64,000 nucleotides of DNA from positions 3,906,001 to 3,970,000 of the forward strand of contig NZ_CP008849.1 of NCBI RefSeq assembly GCF_000730385.1, in the 5' to 3' direction. This document shows, piece after piece, positions 28,133 through 36,946 of the stretch. This DNA comes from Alteromonas australica (GTDB lineage Bacteria > Pseudomonadota > Gammaproteobacteria > Enterobacterales > Alteromonadaceae). How positions within the stretch are numbered: the stretch's first letter is position 1; each line of letters starts with the position of its first letter. The notes beneath the pieces were generated by a model. The model had not been told where the DNA came from, did no database searches, and saw nothing but the letters and a program-made list of their open reading frames with translations. The position numbers and the translations under genes were made by a program.

Positions 28133-29653
28133 TTATTGATTAATTAGCACGCGAACCGCGTCAAACAGGTCGCTTGCAATCATACCACGTTGCCCGTACT
28201 GCTGCGCAATATCATCACCTGCTTTAGCATGAAGTACCACACCATATTTTGCCGCGATGTCTACCGCTAACCCTTGCGCCATTAAAGCACCTAGGATGCC
28301 ACTTAATACGTCTCCGCTTCCTGCGGTGGCAAGGGCTGGATTTCCATGGCGGCAAACCCAGGTTTTTTTCTCGTTATCAATGAGTGTGCCCGCCCCTTTT
28401 AGCACACAAACCGCGTGGTAACGTTGAGAACACTGACGAGCATAATTGAAACGGTCACCTTCTACATCGTCTACCGACACGCCCAGCAAACGAGCCGCTT
28501 CGCCAGCATGGGGAGTAAGTATACTTTCGTTAATGGTGTATGCGGTGGACTGCTTGCATAAAAGGTTGAGGGCATCAGCATCTATTACTACCGGTTTGTT
28601 GTGCGCCTGACAATGCTTCATTGTGATTGCAAACGCCTCCTCGGCCCAACTATCTAGCCCTAGCCCTGGCCCAATAACCACACAGCTAGCCCATTCTAGC
28701 GCGGCATCTAAGTCGCTGTCCGTCACCATAAGTTCAGGTCTACCCGCACTGACTTGTATCACCGACGATTGATGCGTGTAAACGCGAACCATACCAGCGC
28801 CGCTACGCAATGCCGCTTCACTGGCCAGCCTAATCGCGCCCGCTGTGCCTTTATTGCCACCAATACATAAGAGCCGGCCGTATGTACCTTTATGGCTGTG
28901 CACATCACGGGGGCCCATGCCTTTGAAGTGGTCGATGTTCAGCAAAGTTGCACTGGCCTTTGCCAGCGATTGAAACGCTTTACCCACACCCAAATCGGCG
29001 TAGACCAATTGCCCACAAGACTGTTTACCGGCCCCAGTCACTAATCCAGGTTTAATCCCAACGAAAGTGACAGTGACATTGGCTTGAACACACCGCCCCA
29101 TGCTTTGACCGGTATTCGCATCTAAACCAGAAGGAACATCGATACTCACCACGGGGGTGACGGCACTATTTACCGCATCGATAATATCTGCAAATTCATT
29201 TCGAATCGTGGTTGTGATCCCGGTGCCTAACAATGCATCAATAATGATATCAGCTTTGTCTATATCACCTTTCTCAAAGGCTTTTATTTTGCCTCCCGCC
29301 TTTAACCATTTCGCTTGTGCGTCACCGGCGTCGCCCTCAAGCGTGCGCTCTGGTTCAACCGCGCACACGATAACCTGTTTACCTGCTTGTTTCGCATTAA
29401 GCGCTGTAATATAGCCATCGCCAGCGTTATTGCCCTGCCCAACCAGAACAAGGTAAACATCTGAATTGGCAAACCGCTCTTGGCACTGTAGGTACACGGC
29501 ATCGCCAGCCCTTTGCATTAAGGTGGCCAAATCACAGCCAGACTCTGCTGCCGCTTTTCCTTCATTTTCCCTTACCTGATCGGCGCGAAACAGTTTGTAT
29601 GATAAGCTTGAGGAGAGTTGAGTATCTAACATAGCAGCATGTCCAAAATTCAT
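28133..29653 (-). CDS. nnr: Bifunctional NAD(P)H-hydrate epimerase/dehydratase
   Basis: This 506-residue protein repairs hydrated NADH and NADPH. The N-terminal YjeF domain (about 20-235, with GQGNNAGDGY) epimerises NAD(P)HX, and the C-terminal ribokinase-like domain (about 240-500, with GSGDVLSG) dehydrates the S form using a nucleotide. The annotated 5' end overlaps the divergent queG start by 15 bases; an internal ATG at 29632 would remove the overlap. Upstream AGG at normal spacing supports the longer form, so I keep it. The divergent nnr/queG pairing is typical of gammaproteobacteria. Confidence 0.93.
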   Translation of the reverse strand: MNFGHAAMLDTQLSSSLSYKLFRADQVRENEGKAAAESGCDLATLMQRAGDAVYLQCQERFANSDVYLVLVGQGNNAGDGYITALNAKQAGKQVIVCAVEPERTLEGDAGDAQAKWLKAGGKIKAFEKGDIDKADIIIDALLGTGITTTIRNEFADIIDAVNSAVTPVVSIDVPSGLDANTGQSMGRCVQANVTVTFVGIKPGLVTGAGKQSCGQLVYADLGVGKAFQSLAKASATLLNIDHFKGMGPRDVHSHKGTYGRLLCIGGNKGTAGAIRLASEAALRSGAGMVRVYTHQSSVIQVSAGRPELMVTDSDLDAALEWASCVVIGPGLGLDSWAEEAFAITMKHCQAHNKPVVIDADALNLLCKQSTAYTINESILTPHAGEAARLLGVSVDDVEGDRFNYARQCSQRYHAVCVLKGAGTLIDNEKKTWVCRHGNPALATAGSGDVLSGILGALMAQGLAVDIAAKYGVVLHAKAGDDIAQQYGQRGMIASDLFDAVRVLINQ

Positions 29654-30799
29654 TCTATTGACCTAATTCAATTGAGCAACGATATCAAGGCTTGGGGCCG
29701 CACGCTAGGCTTTCAAGACGTAGGCATATGCGATATTGATTTAAGTAAACACGAAAAGCCGCTGCGTGAGTGGTTAGACAAAGGCTATCACGGCAGTATG
29801 CACTTCATGGAAAGTCATGGCATGAAGCGCGCCCGTCCCGACGAACTGGTGCCCGGTACGCTTAGGGTCATCAGCGTTCGCATGAATTATTTGCCGCCAG
29901 ATGCCTCGTTCGCTTCGCATCTCAATGATCCCGACATTGGCTATATAAGTCGTTATGCCCTTGGGCGAGATTACCACAAGGTATTAAGAAAAAAGCTTAA
30001 ACAACTTGGTGAAAAAATAGCACACGCCATCGCCAATAGTGATATTGAACATCAATACCGCCCTTTTGTAGATTCTGCGCCAGTACTTGAGCATGCCCTT
30101 GCTGAAAAGGCTGGTATAGGGTGGACGGGAAAGCACAGCTTGACCTTGAATAAAGACGCTGGTTCGTGGTTTTTTCTAGGGGAGTTATTTACCAATTTAC
30201 CCTTGCCGATTGATGCGCCAGCAGAGCCTGCCTGCGGAACGTGCAACGCCTGTATGACGATGTGCCCGACGAATGCGATTGTTGCGCCGTATACCGTCGA
30301 TGCTAAGCGCTGCATTTCCTATTTAACCATCGAATTGGACGATGATATTCCAGAAGCGCTTAGACCCTTAATGGGTAACCGAATTTACGGGTGTGATGAT
30401 TGCCAACTCGTGTGCCCGTGGAATCGCTATGCAGACATTACCGAAGAAAGTGACTTTTACCCGCGCCAAGTGCTGCATGGAAAGCGCTTAATCGACCTTT
30501 TTGCATGGTCTGAAGCCACCTTTTTAAGCCATACCGAAGGTTCTCCAATACGCCGAATTGGCTATGAAAAATGGCAAAGAAATATTGCCGTGGCCTTAGG
30601 CAATGCCCCTTATAGCAGTGAAATAGTGGATGCACTTCAACAGGCCTTAAAGAAGGTGAGTGACCGAGTAGATCGCCATATTCAGTGGGCGATTGCCCAG
30701 CAACTTGCGCGCAAGTCCAACTTAGGAAAGGACACGCCTCTTCGGCAGCAAGACCGCTTAATAAGAATTGTCCAAAAAGGGTTACCGAGGGATGCCTAG
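29639..30799 (+). CDS. queG: Epoxyqueuosine reductase QueG
   Basis: This 386-residue cobalamin and iron-sulfur enzyme reduces epoxyqueuosine to queuosine in tRNA wobble position 34. Two 4Fe-4S motifs are visible: CGTCNACMTMCPTNAI (about 200-215) and CDDCQLVCPWNR (about 245-256). The N-terminal half carries the cobalamin-binding region, including RYALGRDYHKVLRKKL. The 3' end overlaps the convergent next gene by four bases. No other queuosine gene is in the window. Confidence 0.95.
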   Translation: MSKIHSIDLIQLSNDIKAWGRTLGFQDVGICDIDLSKHEKPLREWLDKGYHGSMHFMESHGMKRARPDELVPGTLRVISVRMNYLPPDASFASHLNDPDIGYISRYALGRDYHKVLRKKLKQLGEKIAHAIANSDIEHQYRPFVDSAPVLEHALAEKAGIGWTGKHSLTLNKDAGSWFFLGELFTNLPLPIDAPAEPACGTCNACMTMCPTNAIVAPYTVDAKRCISYLTIELDDDIPEALRPLMGNRIYGCDDCQLVCPWNRYADITEESDFYPRQVLHGKRLIDLFAWSEATFLSHTEGSPIRRIGYEKWQRNIAVALGNAPYSSEIVDALQQALKKVSDRVDRHIQWAIAQQLARKSNLGKDTPLRQQDRLIRIVQKGLPRDA

Positions 30800-31263
30800 C
30801 TGGCTTGGCCGAGCTTCTGCGAACTTAATGTTTTACGGGTAGAAAAGGTAACTTCAATAGTCGCTATACCGTCGCCGGAAACTGCACGGCGCTTAGACTC
30901 ATAAAAATGCCACCAATCTTGCTGCTGTAAATCGTGGATTAAGCGTAGAAAACCATCATTATCTCCCGCATATCGTGCCGTGAATTCACAGGCGTCGCTG
31001 GCATCGCATTGAAACGCCGTTAGGGTGAACGCCTTTCCATTTGGATGCGTATTTAGGAAGTCGGTTAATACTGCAGAACGTTGCGGAAAAGTCCCCGTTC
31101 CATGACGTATTGATGGCTGTTCGTGTTTTCGGGAACGGGTTAGCACGTCATTGATGCGCGCTTTTTCTGCAGCAGAGGCCACCAGTTTGCCTCGATAAAA
31201 GCCAAACTGATAACCTGCTACAGCGATAAAGCCCACCAATAGCACGAGGATCCAAGTTTTCAT
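30796..31263 (-). CDS. Uncharacterised single-pass membrane-anchored protein
   Basis: This 155-residue protein has an N-terminal membrane helix or uncleaved signal (about residues 3-20, WILVLLVGFIAVAGYQFGF) followed by a soluble domain of about 125 residues. I do not recognise a family. Two cysteines (FQCDASDACEF) lie close together and could form a disulfide in the periplasm. The C-terminal sequence alternates polar and aromatic residues (WWHFYESKRR), suggesting a small alpha/beta domain. Its stop overlaps that of the convergent queG by four bases, and it starts 54 bases after hemE on the same strand, so it may be the last gene of a hemE transcript. Confidence 0.65.
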   Translation of the reverse strand: MKTWILVLLVGFIAVAGYQFGFYRGKLVASAAEKARINDVLTRSRKHEQPSIRHGTGTFPQRSAVLTDFLNTHPNGKAFTLTAFQCDASDACEFTARYAGDNDGFLRLIHDLQQQDWWHFYESKRRAVSGDGIATIEVTFSTRKTLSSQKLGQAS

Positions 31264-31317
31264 GTTGCGCGAGTGGATACCTTGTTGAACCTGTTAAGTA
31301 AGCTCAAATACGTCAAC

Positions 31318-32409
31318 CTATTTGTGATAGGGCTGACTGAGTTCATGGACGGCATTCACAAACACGCCTGCGTTTTCTGGTGGCACGTCTAAATGGATGC
31401 CGTGGCCCAAATTAAAGACATGGCCAGAGCCGTTTCCGTAGCCTTTTAGAATATGAGCAACTTCTTCACGAATGCGTTGTGCAGGCGCATACAACATGGA
31501 GGGATCCATATTGCCTTGTAACGCAACCTTATCGCCCACTCGTGCGCGGGCATTTTCAATATCAATGGTCCAATCCAGCCCTACTGCATCACACCCAGTG
31601 GCGGCGATTGACTCAAGCCACATCCCACCATTTTTGGTAAACAGTGTAACAGGTACTTTGCGTCCATCTGCTTCGCGGGTTAAGCCGTCGACGATGCGAG
31701 CCATATATTGCAATGAAAACTCATTGTAATCACGAGGCGACAACACCCCACCCCAGGTGTCAAAGACCATGACAGACTGCGCACCGGCGGCAATCTGTGC
31801 ATTAAGGTATTCAGTGACTGAGTCAGCAAGTTTTGCCAACAATGCGTGCAGCGTGGCCGGCTCTGCAAACGCCATTTTCTTGATTTTCGTGAACGCTTTG
31901 CTTGACCCACCTTCAACCATGTAGGTGGCAAGTGTCCAAGGGCTACCAGAGAAGCCAATTAAAGGGACGTCACCTTTAAGCTCGCGACGAATAGTACGCA
32001 CCGCATTCATGACATATTGCAACTCGCCTTCTGGATCGGGAAGACCGATTTTATCTACATCGGCTTTGCAGGTGATTGGGTTTTTAAATCGAGGACCTTC
32101 GCCTGTCTCAAAATAGAGTCCAAGTCCCATTGCGTCAGGAATGGTTAGAATATCAGAAAATAAGATGGCAGCATCAAGGGGGAAGCGTCTTAAAGGCTGT
32201 AGTGTCACTTCACAGGCTAATTCAGCATTTTTACACAAGGACATAAAGTCGCCCGCTTCCGCTCGCGTTGCCTTGTATTCAGGTAGGTAGCGTCCCGCCT
32301 GTCGCATCATCCAAACAGGTGTAACATCAACCGGTTGTTTTAAAAGAGCCCGCAAATAACGGTCATTCTTCAACGCTGGCTTAGCAACACTATTTTCATT
32401 TTGCGACAT
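31318..32409 (-). CDS. hemE: Uroporphyrinogen decarboxylase
   Basis: This 363-residue enzyme decarboxylates uroporphyrinogen III to coproporphyrinogen III in haem synthesis. The signature [15 protein letters not shown] lies near residue 30, [17 protein letters not shown] near 145, and the C-terminal [15 protein letters not shown] is intact. The rsd/nudC/hemE neighbourhood is the same as in E. coli. An uncharacterised membrane-anchored gene follows on the same strand. Confidence 0.96.
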   Translation of the reverse strand: MSQNENSVAKPALKNDRYLRALLKQPVDVTPVWMMRQAGRYLPEYKATRAEAGDFMSLCKNAELACEVTLQPLRRFPLDAAILFSDILTIPDAMGLGLYFETGEGPRFKNPITCKADVDKIGLPDPEGELQYVMNAVRTIRRELKGDVPLIGFSGSPWTLATYMVEGGSSKAFTKIKKMAFAEPATLHALLAKLADSVTEYLNAQIAAGAQSVMVFDTWGGVLSPRDYNEFSLQYMARIVDGLTREADGRKVPVTLFTKNGGMWLESIAATGCDAVGLDWTIDIENARARVGDKVALQGNMDPSMLYAPAQRIREEVAHILKGYGNGSGHVFNLGHGIHLDVPPENAGVFVNAVHELSQPYHK

Positions 32410-32550
32410 ACTTACACCTAATCAAATAAATTAATTCAAAACGTCAAAATTATACCAGTAATCTGGGTTAATGTATTAAAACCTTAGTAAAAATCACCCC
32501 ATGAGACCAAACCCTGATTAAATAAGATGAACTTATATTGAACTTTAGTC

Positions 32551-32579
32551 TTGATTTAACCGTAGGGGTTTGCTATTAC
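32551..32579 (+). promoter_or_regulatory. Candidate sigma-70 promoter for a small RNA
   Basis: TTGATT and TATTAC are separated by 17 bases, each with four of six consensus matches. They lie just upstream of an orphan plus-strand hairpin terminator and not ahead of any plus-strand gene. Confidence 0.4.
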
Positions 32580-32585
32580 TATTAC

Positions 32586-32655
32586 CAGCAACGAAAAAGA
32601 AGCCCTCAAGGGACCGTGCTAATCTCATTGAAACCCTGCTTCGGCAGGGTTTTTT
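32586..32655 (+). ncRNA. Candidate small RNA between hemE and nudC
   Basis: A strong intrinsic terminator lies in plus-strand orientation at the end (AAACCCTGC, TTCG-type loop, GCAGGGTTT followed by more T residues). No plus-strand coding gene precedes it: hemE and nudC are both on the minus strand. Read from the minus strand the hairpin is not followed by a T-run. A promoter-like element lies just upstream, giving a predicted transcript of about 70 bases with a second small hairpin CCCTCAAGGG. The size, the terminator and the presence of hfq in the genome fit an Hfq-binding regulatory RNA. I do not recognise a family. Confidence 0.4.
32631..32655 (+). terminator. Intrinsic terminator, plus-strand orientation
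   Basis: The stem AAACCCTGC / GCAGGGTTT with a short TTCG-containing loop is followed by a run of six T residues. It points away from hemE and towards the nudC 3' end. Confidence 0.8.
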
Positions 32656-32704
32656 ATTCACTGCTTTACCTTAGCGATAAGGTTAACGCGCCTCTCCTAG
32701 CTTA

Positions 32705-33556
32705 TTACTCATCCTTCACATTTTTAGCCTTCATTTTTTCTATGGTGGCCTCAATTAGCTGTCCCGCAATAGACAACTTTGGCGGAATATTCGGTAAAGC
32801 AGCAGGCGAAAACCATTGTGCGTCGTCAATTTCATTTTCTTGGCAACGAATGTCACCTTGCTCATACTCGGCGATAAAGCCCACCATAATTGAATGTGGA
32901 AACGGCCAAGGCTGGCTGTCAAAGTATTGAATATTTTTGACCTTAACTCCCACTTCTTCAAACACTTCGCGATGAACCGCTTCTTCTAAAGATTCACCAC
33001 TTTCAACAAACCCCGCTAATGTGGAATACATGTTCGCTTCTTTGTGACGCACGCCTTTGGCAAGAAGAAGCTGATTTTCGCTATGGATAGAGACAATGAT
33101 ACAGGGCGACACCCGTGGATAACTTCTATGATTACAGCGATGGCAATGCACAGCCATTTCCCAATTCACTCGCTCTGTATGCGCGCCGCATTTGCCGCAA
33201 AACCTATGGGTACGAAGAAAGTGAACATACTGCCATGCGCGTCCAATGACCGAAAATACCGTATTTTGCTGCTCGTAAAGCAAATGTCGCAGTGACACGG
33301 CTTCCCACTCAGGGGCTTCGACACGTTCAGCCCCTAAATCCACCACATACACAGGCGCGTTTTTCTCTGCTACGGGTTCAGATAAGGGCGGTAACTCATG
33401 GATATCGTCTGCATACTCAGCAAGAAAATGAAAATCGCCTATACTGCCCGATGGAATATTGTTGTCGCCCTTACGAATGATGATACGGTCATTGCTTACA
33501 ATCACCCAATGGCCTGCTTTGGCCGAAAGATGCTGAATACTGCGTTTTATCATCAT
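32705..33556 (-). CDS. nudC: NAD-capped RNA hydrolase / NADH pyrophosphatase NudC
   Basis: This 283-residue Nudix hydrolase removes NAD caps from RNA and cleaves NADH. The zinc-ribbon region holds CGKCGAH and, further on, HCHRC; the Nudix box GFVESGESLEEAVHREVFEEVG fits GX5EX7REUXEEXGU; and SQPWPFPHS is the NudC-specific SQPWPFPxS motif. It is divergent from rsd, as in E. coli where the order is rsd-nudC-hemE. Confidence 0.95.
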   Translation of the reverse strand: MMIKRSIQHLSAKAGHWVIVSNDRIIIRKGDNNIPSGSIGDFHFLAEYADDIHELPPLSEPVAEKNAPVYVVDLGAERVEAPEWEAVSLRHLLYEQQNTVFSVIGRAWQYVHFLRTHRFCGKCGAHTERVNWEMAVHCHRCNHRSYPRVSPCIIVSIHSENQLLLAKGVRHKEANMYSTLAGFVESGESLEEAVHREVFEEVGVKVKNIQYFDSQPWPFPHSIMVGFIAEYEQGDIRCQENEIDDAQWFSPAALPNIPPKLSIAGQLIEATIEKMKAKNVKDE

Positions 33557-33632
33557 AATATTGCCACCTATTCGCTATATATTTGCCGATAAGATAACAT
33601 AAATATAATGTAAGCTTTTATCACGGTTCAAT

Positions 33633-33660
33633 TTGTGTCGTGTTAGCAGAGTGTTATACT
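33633..33660 (+). promoter_or_regulatory. Probable rsd promoter
   Basis: TTGTGT and TATACT are separated by 16 bases and lie 50 bases upstream of the rsd start. Confidence 0.45.
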
Positions 33661-33709
33661 AAAACTCATTTGCGCTGAGCGGTTATCGGTTTTAAGGAAG
33701 GACCCAAAC

Positions 33710-34186
33710 ATGTTACAGCAGTTAGAAAGAGTGAAAGCTAAATGGGGCGGTAAAAGTGAAACCGTTGATAACTGGCTGTTAGCAAGGCAGCGCTTACTTG
33801 TAAGCTATTGCGCATTGGCAGGCCTGAATACGCATAATAGCTCGTTGCCCGAGGCAAACGATATTTCAGAGTTTTGCGAAAATCTAATGGATTACCTTTC
33901 TACCGGCCATTTCGAAGTGTTCGATATGCTGGTAGATAATGACGAAAACGGGCAGGCGCTAAAACACCGTCTTTACCCTAAACTTACGCAAACGACTGAT
34001 GCTGCGCTTGAGTTTAATGATAAATTTGCCGAAGCCGTAACCATTGAACAAGCTGAACATTTTGATAGCGCATTAGCGAATCTTGGCGAAACCTTAGAAG
34101 AACGTTTTGGGTTTGAAGATGAGCTAATAGAGCACATGTACGCGAGCGATGCTGCGTCACAGGTGACACACCGTGTACCGCAGTAG
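33710..34186 (+). CDS. rsd: Regulator of sigma D, anti-sigma-70 factor
   Basis: This 158-residue all-helical protein matches Rsd/AlgQ: the opening MLQQLERVKAKWGGKSETVDNWL, then QRLLVSYCALAG and LSTGHFEVFDML. Rsd binds sigma-70 region 4 and keeps it from core polymerase, shifting transcription to alternative sigma factors in stationary phase. It is followed 30 bases later by zur. A sigma-70-like promoter lies upstream, as does a good AAGGAAGGA ribosome-binding site. Confidence 0.93.
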   Translation: MLQQLERVKAKWGGKSETVDNWLLARQRLLVSYCALAGLNTHNSSLPEANDISEFCENLMDYLSTGHFEVFDMLVDNDENGQALKHRLYPKLTQTTDAALEFNDKFAEAVTIEQAEHFDSALANLGETLEERFGFEDELIEHMYASDAASQVTHRVPQ

Positions 34187-34216
34187 AATAAACAACGTAT
34201 ATAATGGTAGTAATTA

Positions 34217-34690
34217 ATGAATAATACGACGCTGATCCATAAAGCCCGCGTTTATTGCGAACAGCGAGGAGCAAGGTTCACACCGCTAAGAGAAAAGGTG
34301 TATGAAATCTTAGTCTCCAAGCATGGGCCAATGGGCGCCTATGAAATGCTAGATGCTTTGAAGGAAACAGAGTCTAGTGCAAAACCCGCTACTGTTTACC
34401 GCGCGTTAGATTTTTTACTGGATTTTGGTTTAATTCATCGGCTGGAATCAAATAAAGCCTTTGTTGCTTGCTATCATTTTGGTTGTAAACACCCTGTACA
34501 GTTTCTAATTTGCGACAGTTGTGGTGACGTTGCAGAGATACAGTCAGAAGGTTTAAAAGACACATTAGATAATCAAGCCAAGGCAAACGGTTTCCTTATT
34601 TCTAAGCAAACCATAGAAGCACATGGTCTTTGTGCAGATTGCCAAGCGTCGGAAGAAACCGTGGCCGAGGAACACTCACATGAATGCTGA
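34217..34690 (+). CDS. zur: Zinc uptake regulator Zur (Fur family)
   Basis: This 157-residue Fur-family repressor has an N-terminal winged helix (about 10-85, with GPMGAYEMLDALK and KPATVYRALDFLLDFGLIHRL) and a dimerisation/metal domain. The structural zinc cysteines are visible as CDSCGD and CADC; CxxC spacing and the sequence SNKAFVACYHFG are of the Zur type rather than Fur. It represses zinc importers when zinc-loaded. The last 11 bases overlap the start of a cheX-like gene, which is unusual; znuABC is not in the window. Confidence 0.92.
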   Translation: MNNTTLIHKARVYCEQRGARFTPLREKVYEILVSKHGPMGAYEMLDALKETESSAKPATVYRALDFLLDFGLIHRLESNKAFVACYHFGCKHPVQFLICDSCGDVAEIQSEGLKDTLDNQAKANGFLISKQTIEAHGLCADCQASEETVAEEHSHEC

Positions 34691-35144
34691 TTTTGTAAAC
34701 CCTTTCATTGGCGGCTTGCTCAACGTTATGGAGACAATGGCGCAAACCAAGTTGACACCAGGTAAACCAAAGCGTAAACAAAGTGATGTAGCTAAGGGCG
34801 ATGTTTCTGGCCTTATCGGTATGGTGGGCCCAAATGTAAGAGGCTCGATGTCGATTACCTTTGATGAAGCGTTAGCCCTGACCATTATGGAAAGAATGGT
34901 CGGCGAGCGTCCTGAAAAGCTTGATGCAGAAGTGGGCGACATGGTAGGCGAAGTGACTAACATGATATGCGGCAGTGCTAAGCGCGACCTTGCTGAGCGG
35001 GGTTATGAATTTGGTATGGCCACCCCTATCGTGGTTTCAGGCAAGCAACATACCATTAGCCACCAAGTAGATGGCGCCAAAATTATTTTACCCTTCATGT
35101 GCGATGAAGGTTTAGCGCACTTGGAAATATGTTTTGATAAATAA
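34680..35144 (+). CDS. CheX-like chemotaxis phosphatase
   Basis: This 154-residue protein of the CheC/CheX/FliY class has the phosphatase signature E91-V-T-N94 in [10 protein letters not shown], which positions residues that dephosphorylate Che[23 protein letters not shown] matches the CheX fold. I place the start at the ATG encoding MNADFVNPF, which overlaps the zur stop by 11 bases and has GGCCGAGGAAC upstream; a longer reading from 34623 would lie inside zur. The 3' end overlaps yjbQ by 11 bases. The chain zur-cheX-yjbQ is tightly coupled. Confidence 0.85.
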   Translation: MNADFVNPFIGGLLNVMETMAQTKLTPGKPKRKQSDVAKGDVSGLIGMVGPNVRGSMSITFDEALALTIMERMVGERPEKLDAEVGDMVGEVTNMICGSAKRDLAERGYEFGMATPIVVSGKQHTISHQVDGAKIILPFMCDEGLAHLEICFDK

Positions 35145-35580
35145 TTTCTGGCACTCTGAAAAAATTACACTCCCGGCATTTCCAAGAGGCTTTCATTTAA
35201 TCACTGATAACATTATTGAAGCCTTGCCGGATTTAAAAAGAGTTGAAATTGGTGTGCTGCATTTATGGTTACAGCATACGAGTGCGAGTTTAACGGTTAA
35301 TGAAAACGCCGATCCTACCGTAAGAGCGGACATGGAGAGTTTCTTTAACCATACTGTAAAAGAAAATTTATCTTTTTACAGGCACACTTACGAAGGTAGT
35401 GATGACATGCCAGCGCACTTAAAATCAAGTATACTAGGCTGTCAGGTAACCGTGCCTGTAGAAAAAGGTAAACTCCTGCTAGGTACATGGCAGGGGATTA
35501 TGTTAGGTGAACACCGCAATCATGGCGGCCCAAGAAGAATTATTGCCACATTACAAGGAGCTGAAACTAGCTCTATATAA
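35134..35580 (+). CDS. yjbQ: YjbQ / UPF0047 family protein
   Basis: This 148-residue protein matches the UPF0047/YjbQ family, some members of which show weak thiamine-phosphate synthase activity. Conserved features are [19 protein letters not shown], the H/D-rich centre ([16 protein letters not shown]) and the C-terminal [18 protein letters not shown]. The start is a TTG overlapping the cheX stop by 11 bases; the homology begins by about residue 5, and the next ATG (Met66 region) is far inside. The function in the cell is unknown. Confidence 0.87.
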   Translation: MINNFWHSEKITLPAFPRGFHLITDNIIEALPDLKRVEIGVLHLWLQHTSASLTVNENADPTVRADMESFFNHTVKENLSFYRHTYEGSDDMPAHLKSSILGCQVTVPVEKGKLLLGTWQGIMLGEHRNHGGPRRIIATLQGAETSSI

Positions 35581-35673
35581 CAAATAGGCATAAATCGTGC
35601 TTAGCTATTTAGTTGAGCACTAGAAAGAATTATCACAAATCGATAATCACTCAACGTTAAACAGGATGTGACT

Positions 35674-36873
35674 ATGAAAAAACACTTTAAATTGGCAGCA
35701 ATTTCTTTAGCTGTTCTATCTACAACTGCGTTCGCACAAGACTCTTCAGAGCCGGAATATAAGCAGTGGTTTGGTTTATCGGGTATGTTTTATAACACCG
35801 ACCCAGGTCGTCCGCTTACTGAAGGCGTTTATGATGATGGTCAAGGTATATCTTTCGAATACGGTTTCCGCTTTACGCAAAGCTGGGCTGCTCGTATTGA
35901 ATATACTGACCTAGAACTTGATTACACATCTGCAATCAGCACAGGTTCTACATCTGAAGACGGCGAAATGGTCGGTATCGACGCACTTTACTTCATGCCT
36001 GACGACATGTACTACCTGTTTGGTGGTATTAAGCGCCAGTCAGTAGGTGAGTCAACTACCCTTGCTAACGTCGGTATCGGTAAACACTGGGATTTGTCTG
36101 ATACGGTTAAAGTTATCACAGAAATCGCGACTTACCACGACTTCGGTGAAGACTACAACGACTACAGCGTTAAAGTGGGTGTAAGCATTCCATTCGGTAA
36201 ATCAACGCCAGCGGCGCCTCAAGACAGCGACAACGATGGCGTAGTTGATAGCCGTGACCAATGCCCTATGACGCCAGCTGGTGTTCGTGTAGATGCAACA
36301 GGTTGTAGCGTAGATAACGACAACGATGGTGTTCTTAACAGTGTTGACCAATGTCCAAACACGCCTGCTGGCACGAAAGTAGATGCGAAAGGTTGTGCAA
36401 TCAAAGATGCCGACAATGACGGTGTTGTTGATGCAATGGACGAGTGTCCTGACACAGCTGCTGGCGTAAAAGTTGATGCGAAAGGCTGTACAGTATTTGA
36501 CGAAGAAACGGTAGAAATTACCCTACGCGTTCTTTTCGACAACGAAAGTGCTGTTGTGAAAATGCCTAAAGATCCTGAAATTTCAGAATTTGCTGAGTTC
36601 ATGAAGCAATATCCTTCAACCACTGCGGTAATTGAAGGTCACACGTCTGCTCCAGGTTCTGAAGCGTACAACATGGACCTTTCTGAGCGTCGTGCTGCTA
36701 ACTTCAAAGATGTAATGGTTGATATGTATGGTATCGATTCAGACCGTCTAGAAACTATCGGTTACGGTGAAAGCCGTCTACTTGATACTGCGAGCAATGC
36801 TGAAGCGCACCGTGTAAACCGTCGCATTTCAGTAACAGTGAAAGACACTGTTAAAGTTCCAGAAGAGAAGTAA
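35674..36873 (+). CDS. OmpA-family outer-membrane protein with TSP3 repeats
   Basis: This protein of about 399 residues has a signal peptide (KKHFKLAAISLAVLSTTAFA), an N-terminal beta-barrel (about 22-175), three thrombospondin type 3 calcium-binding repeats of the form DNDGVxDxxDxCPxTPAGxxVDAxGC (about 188-285) and a C-terminal OmpA peptidoglycan-binding domain (about 290-395, with NMDLSERRAANFK). It anchors the outer membrane to the murein and probably binds calcium. I prefer the ATG at 35674, which has AGGA at good spacing, over a GTG two codons upstream. A strong palindromic terminator follows. Confidence 0.92.
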   Translation: MKKHFKLAAISLAVLSTTAFAQDSSEPEYKQWFGLSGMFYNTDPGRPLTEGVYDDGQGISFEYGFRFTQSWAARIEYTDLELDYTSAISTGSTSEDGEMVGIDALYFMPDDMYYLFGGIKRQSVGESTTLANVGIGKHWDLSDTVKVITEIATYHDFGEDYNDYSVKVGVSIPFGKSTPAAPQDSDNDGVVDSRDQCPMTPAGVRVDATGCSVDNDNDGVLNSVDQCPNTPAGTKVDAKGCAIKDADNDGVVDAMDECPDTAAGVKVDAKGCTVFDEETVEITLRVLFDNESAVVKMPKDPEISEFAEFMKQYPSTTAVIEGHTSAPGSEAYNMDLSERRAANFKDVMVDMYGIDSDRLETIGYGESRLLDTASNAEAHRVNRRISVTVKDTVKVPEEK

Positions 36874-36887
36874 TAGTCACTCTTATT

Positions 36888-36913
36888 AAAAAAGGCGCCT
36901 AGGCGCCTTTTTT
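36888..36913. terminator. Palindromic bidirectional terminator between ompA-type gene and dnaB
   Basis: AAAAAAGGCGCCT and its exact complement form a 26-bp palindrome with A- and T-runs, ending both the OmpA-family transcript and the convergent dnaB transcript. Confidence 0.88.
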
Positions 36914-36946
36914 ATTGCTCTGTTAACACGAGTTAACGCTGCAATT

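Noticed and set aside
32538..32930. A plus-strand open frame of about 130 codons antisense to the nudC 3' end
   Set aside because: It runs through the candidate small RNA terminator and overlaps the well-conserved nudC coding frame on the other strand; it shows no family motif.
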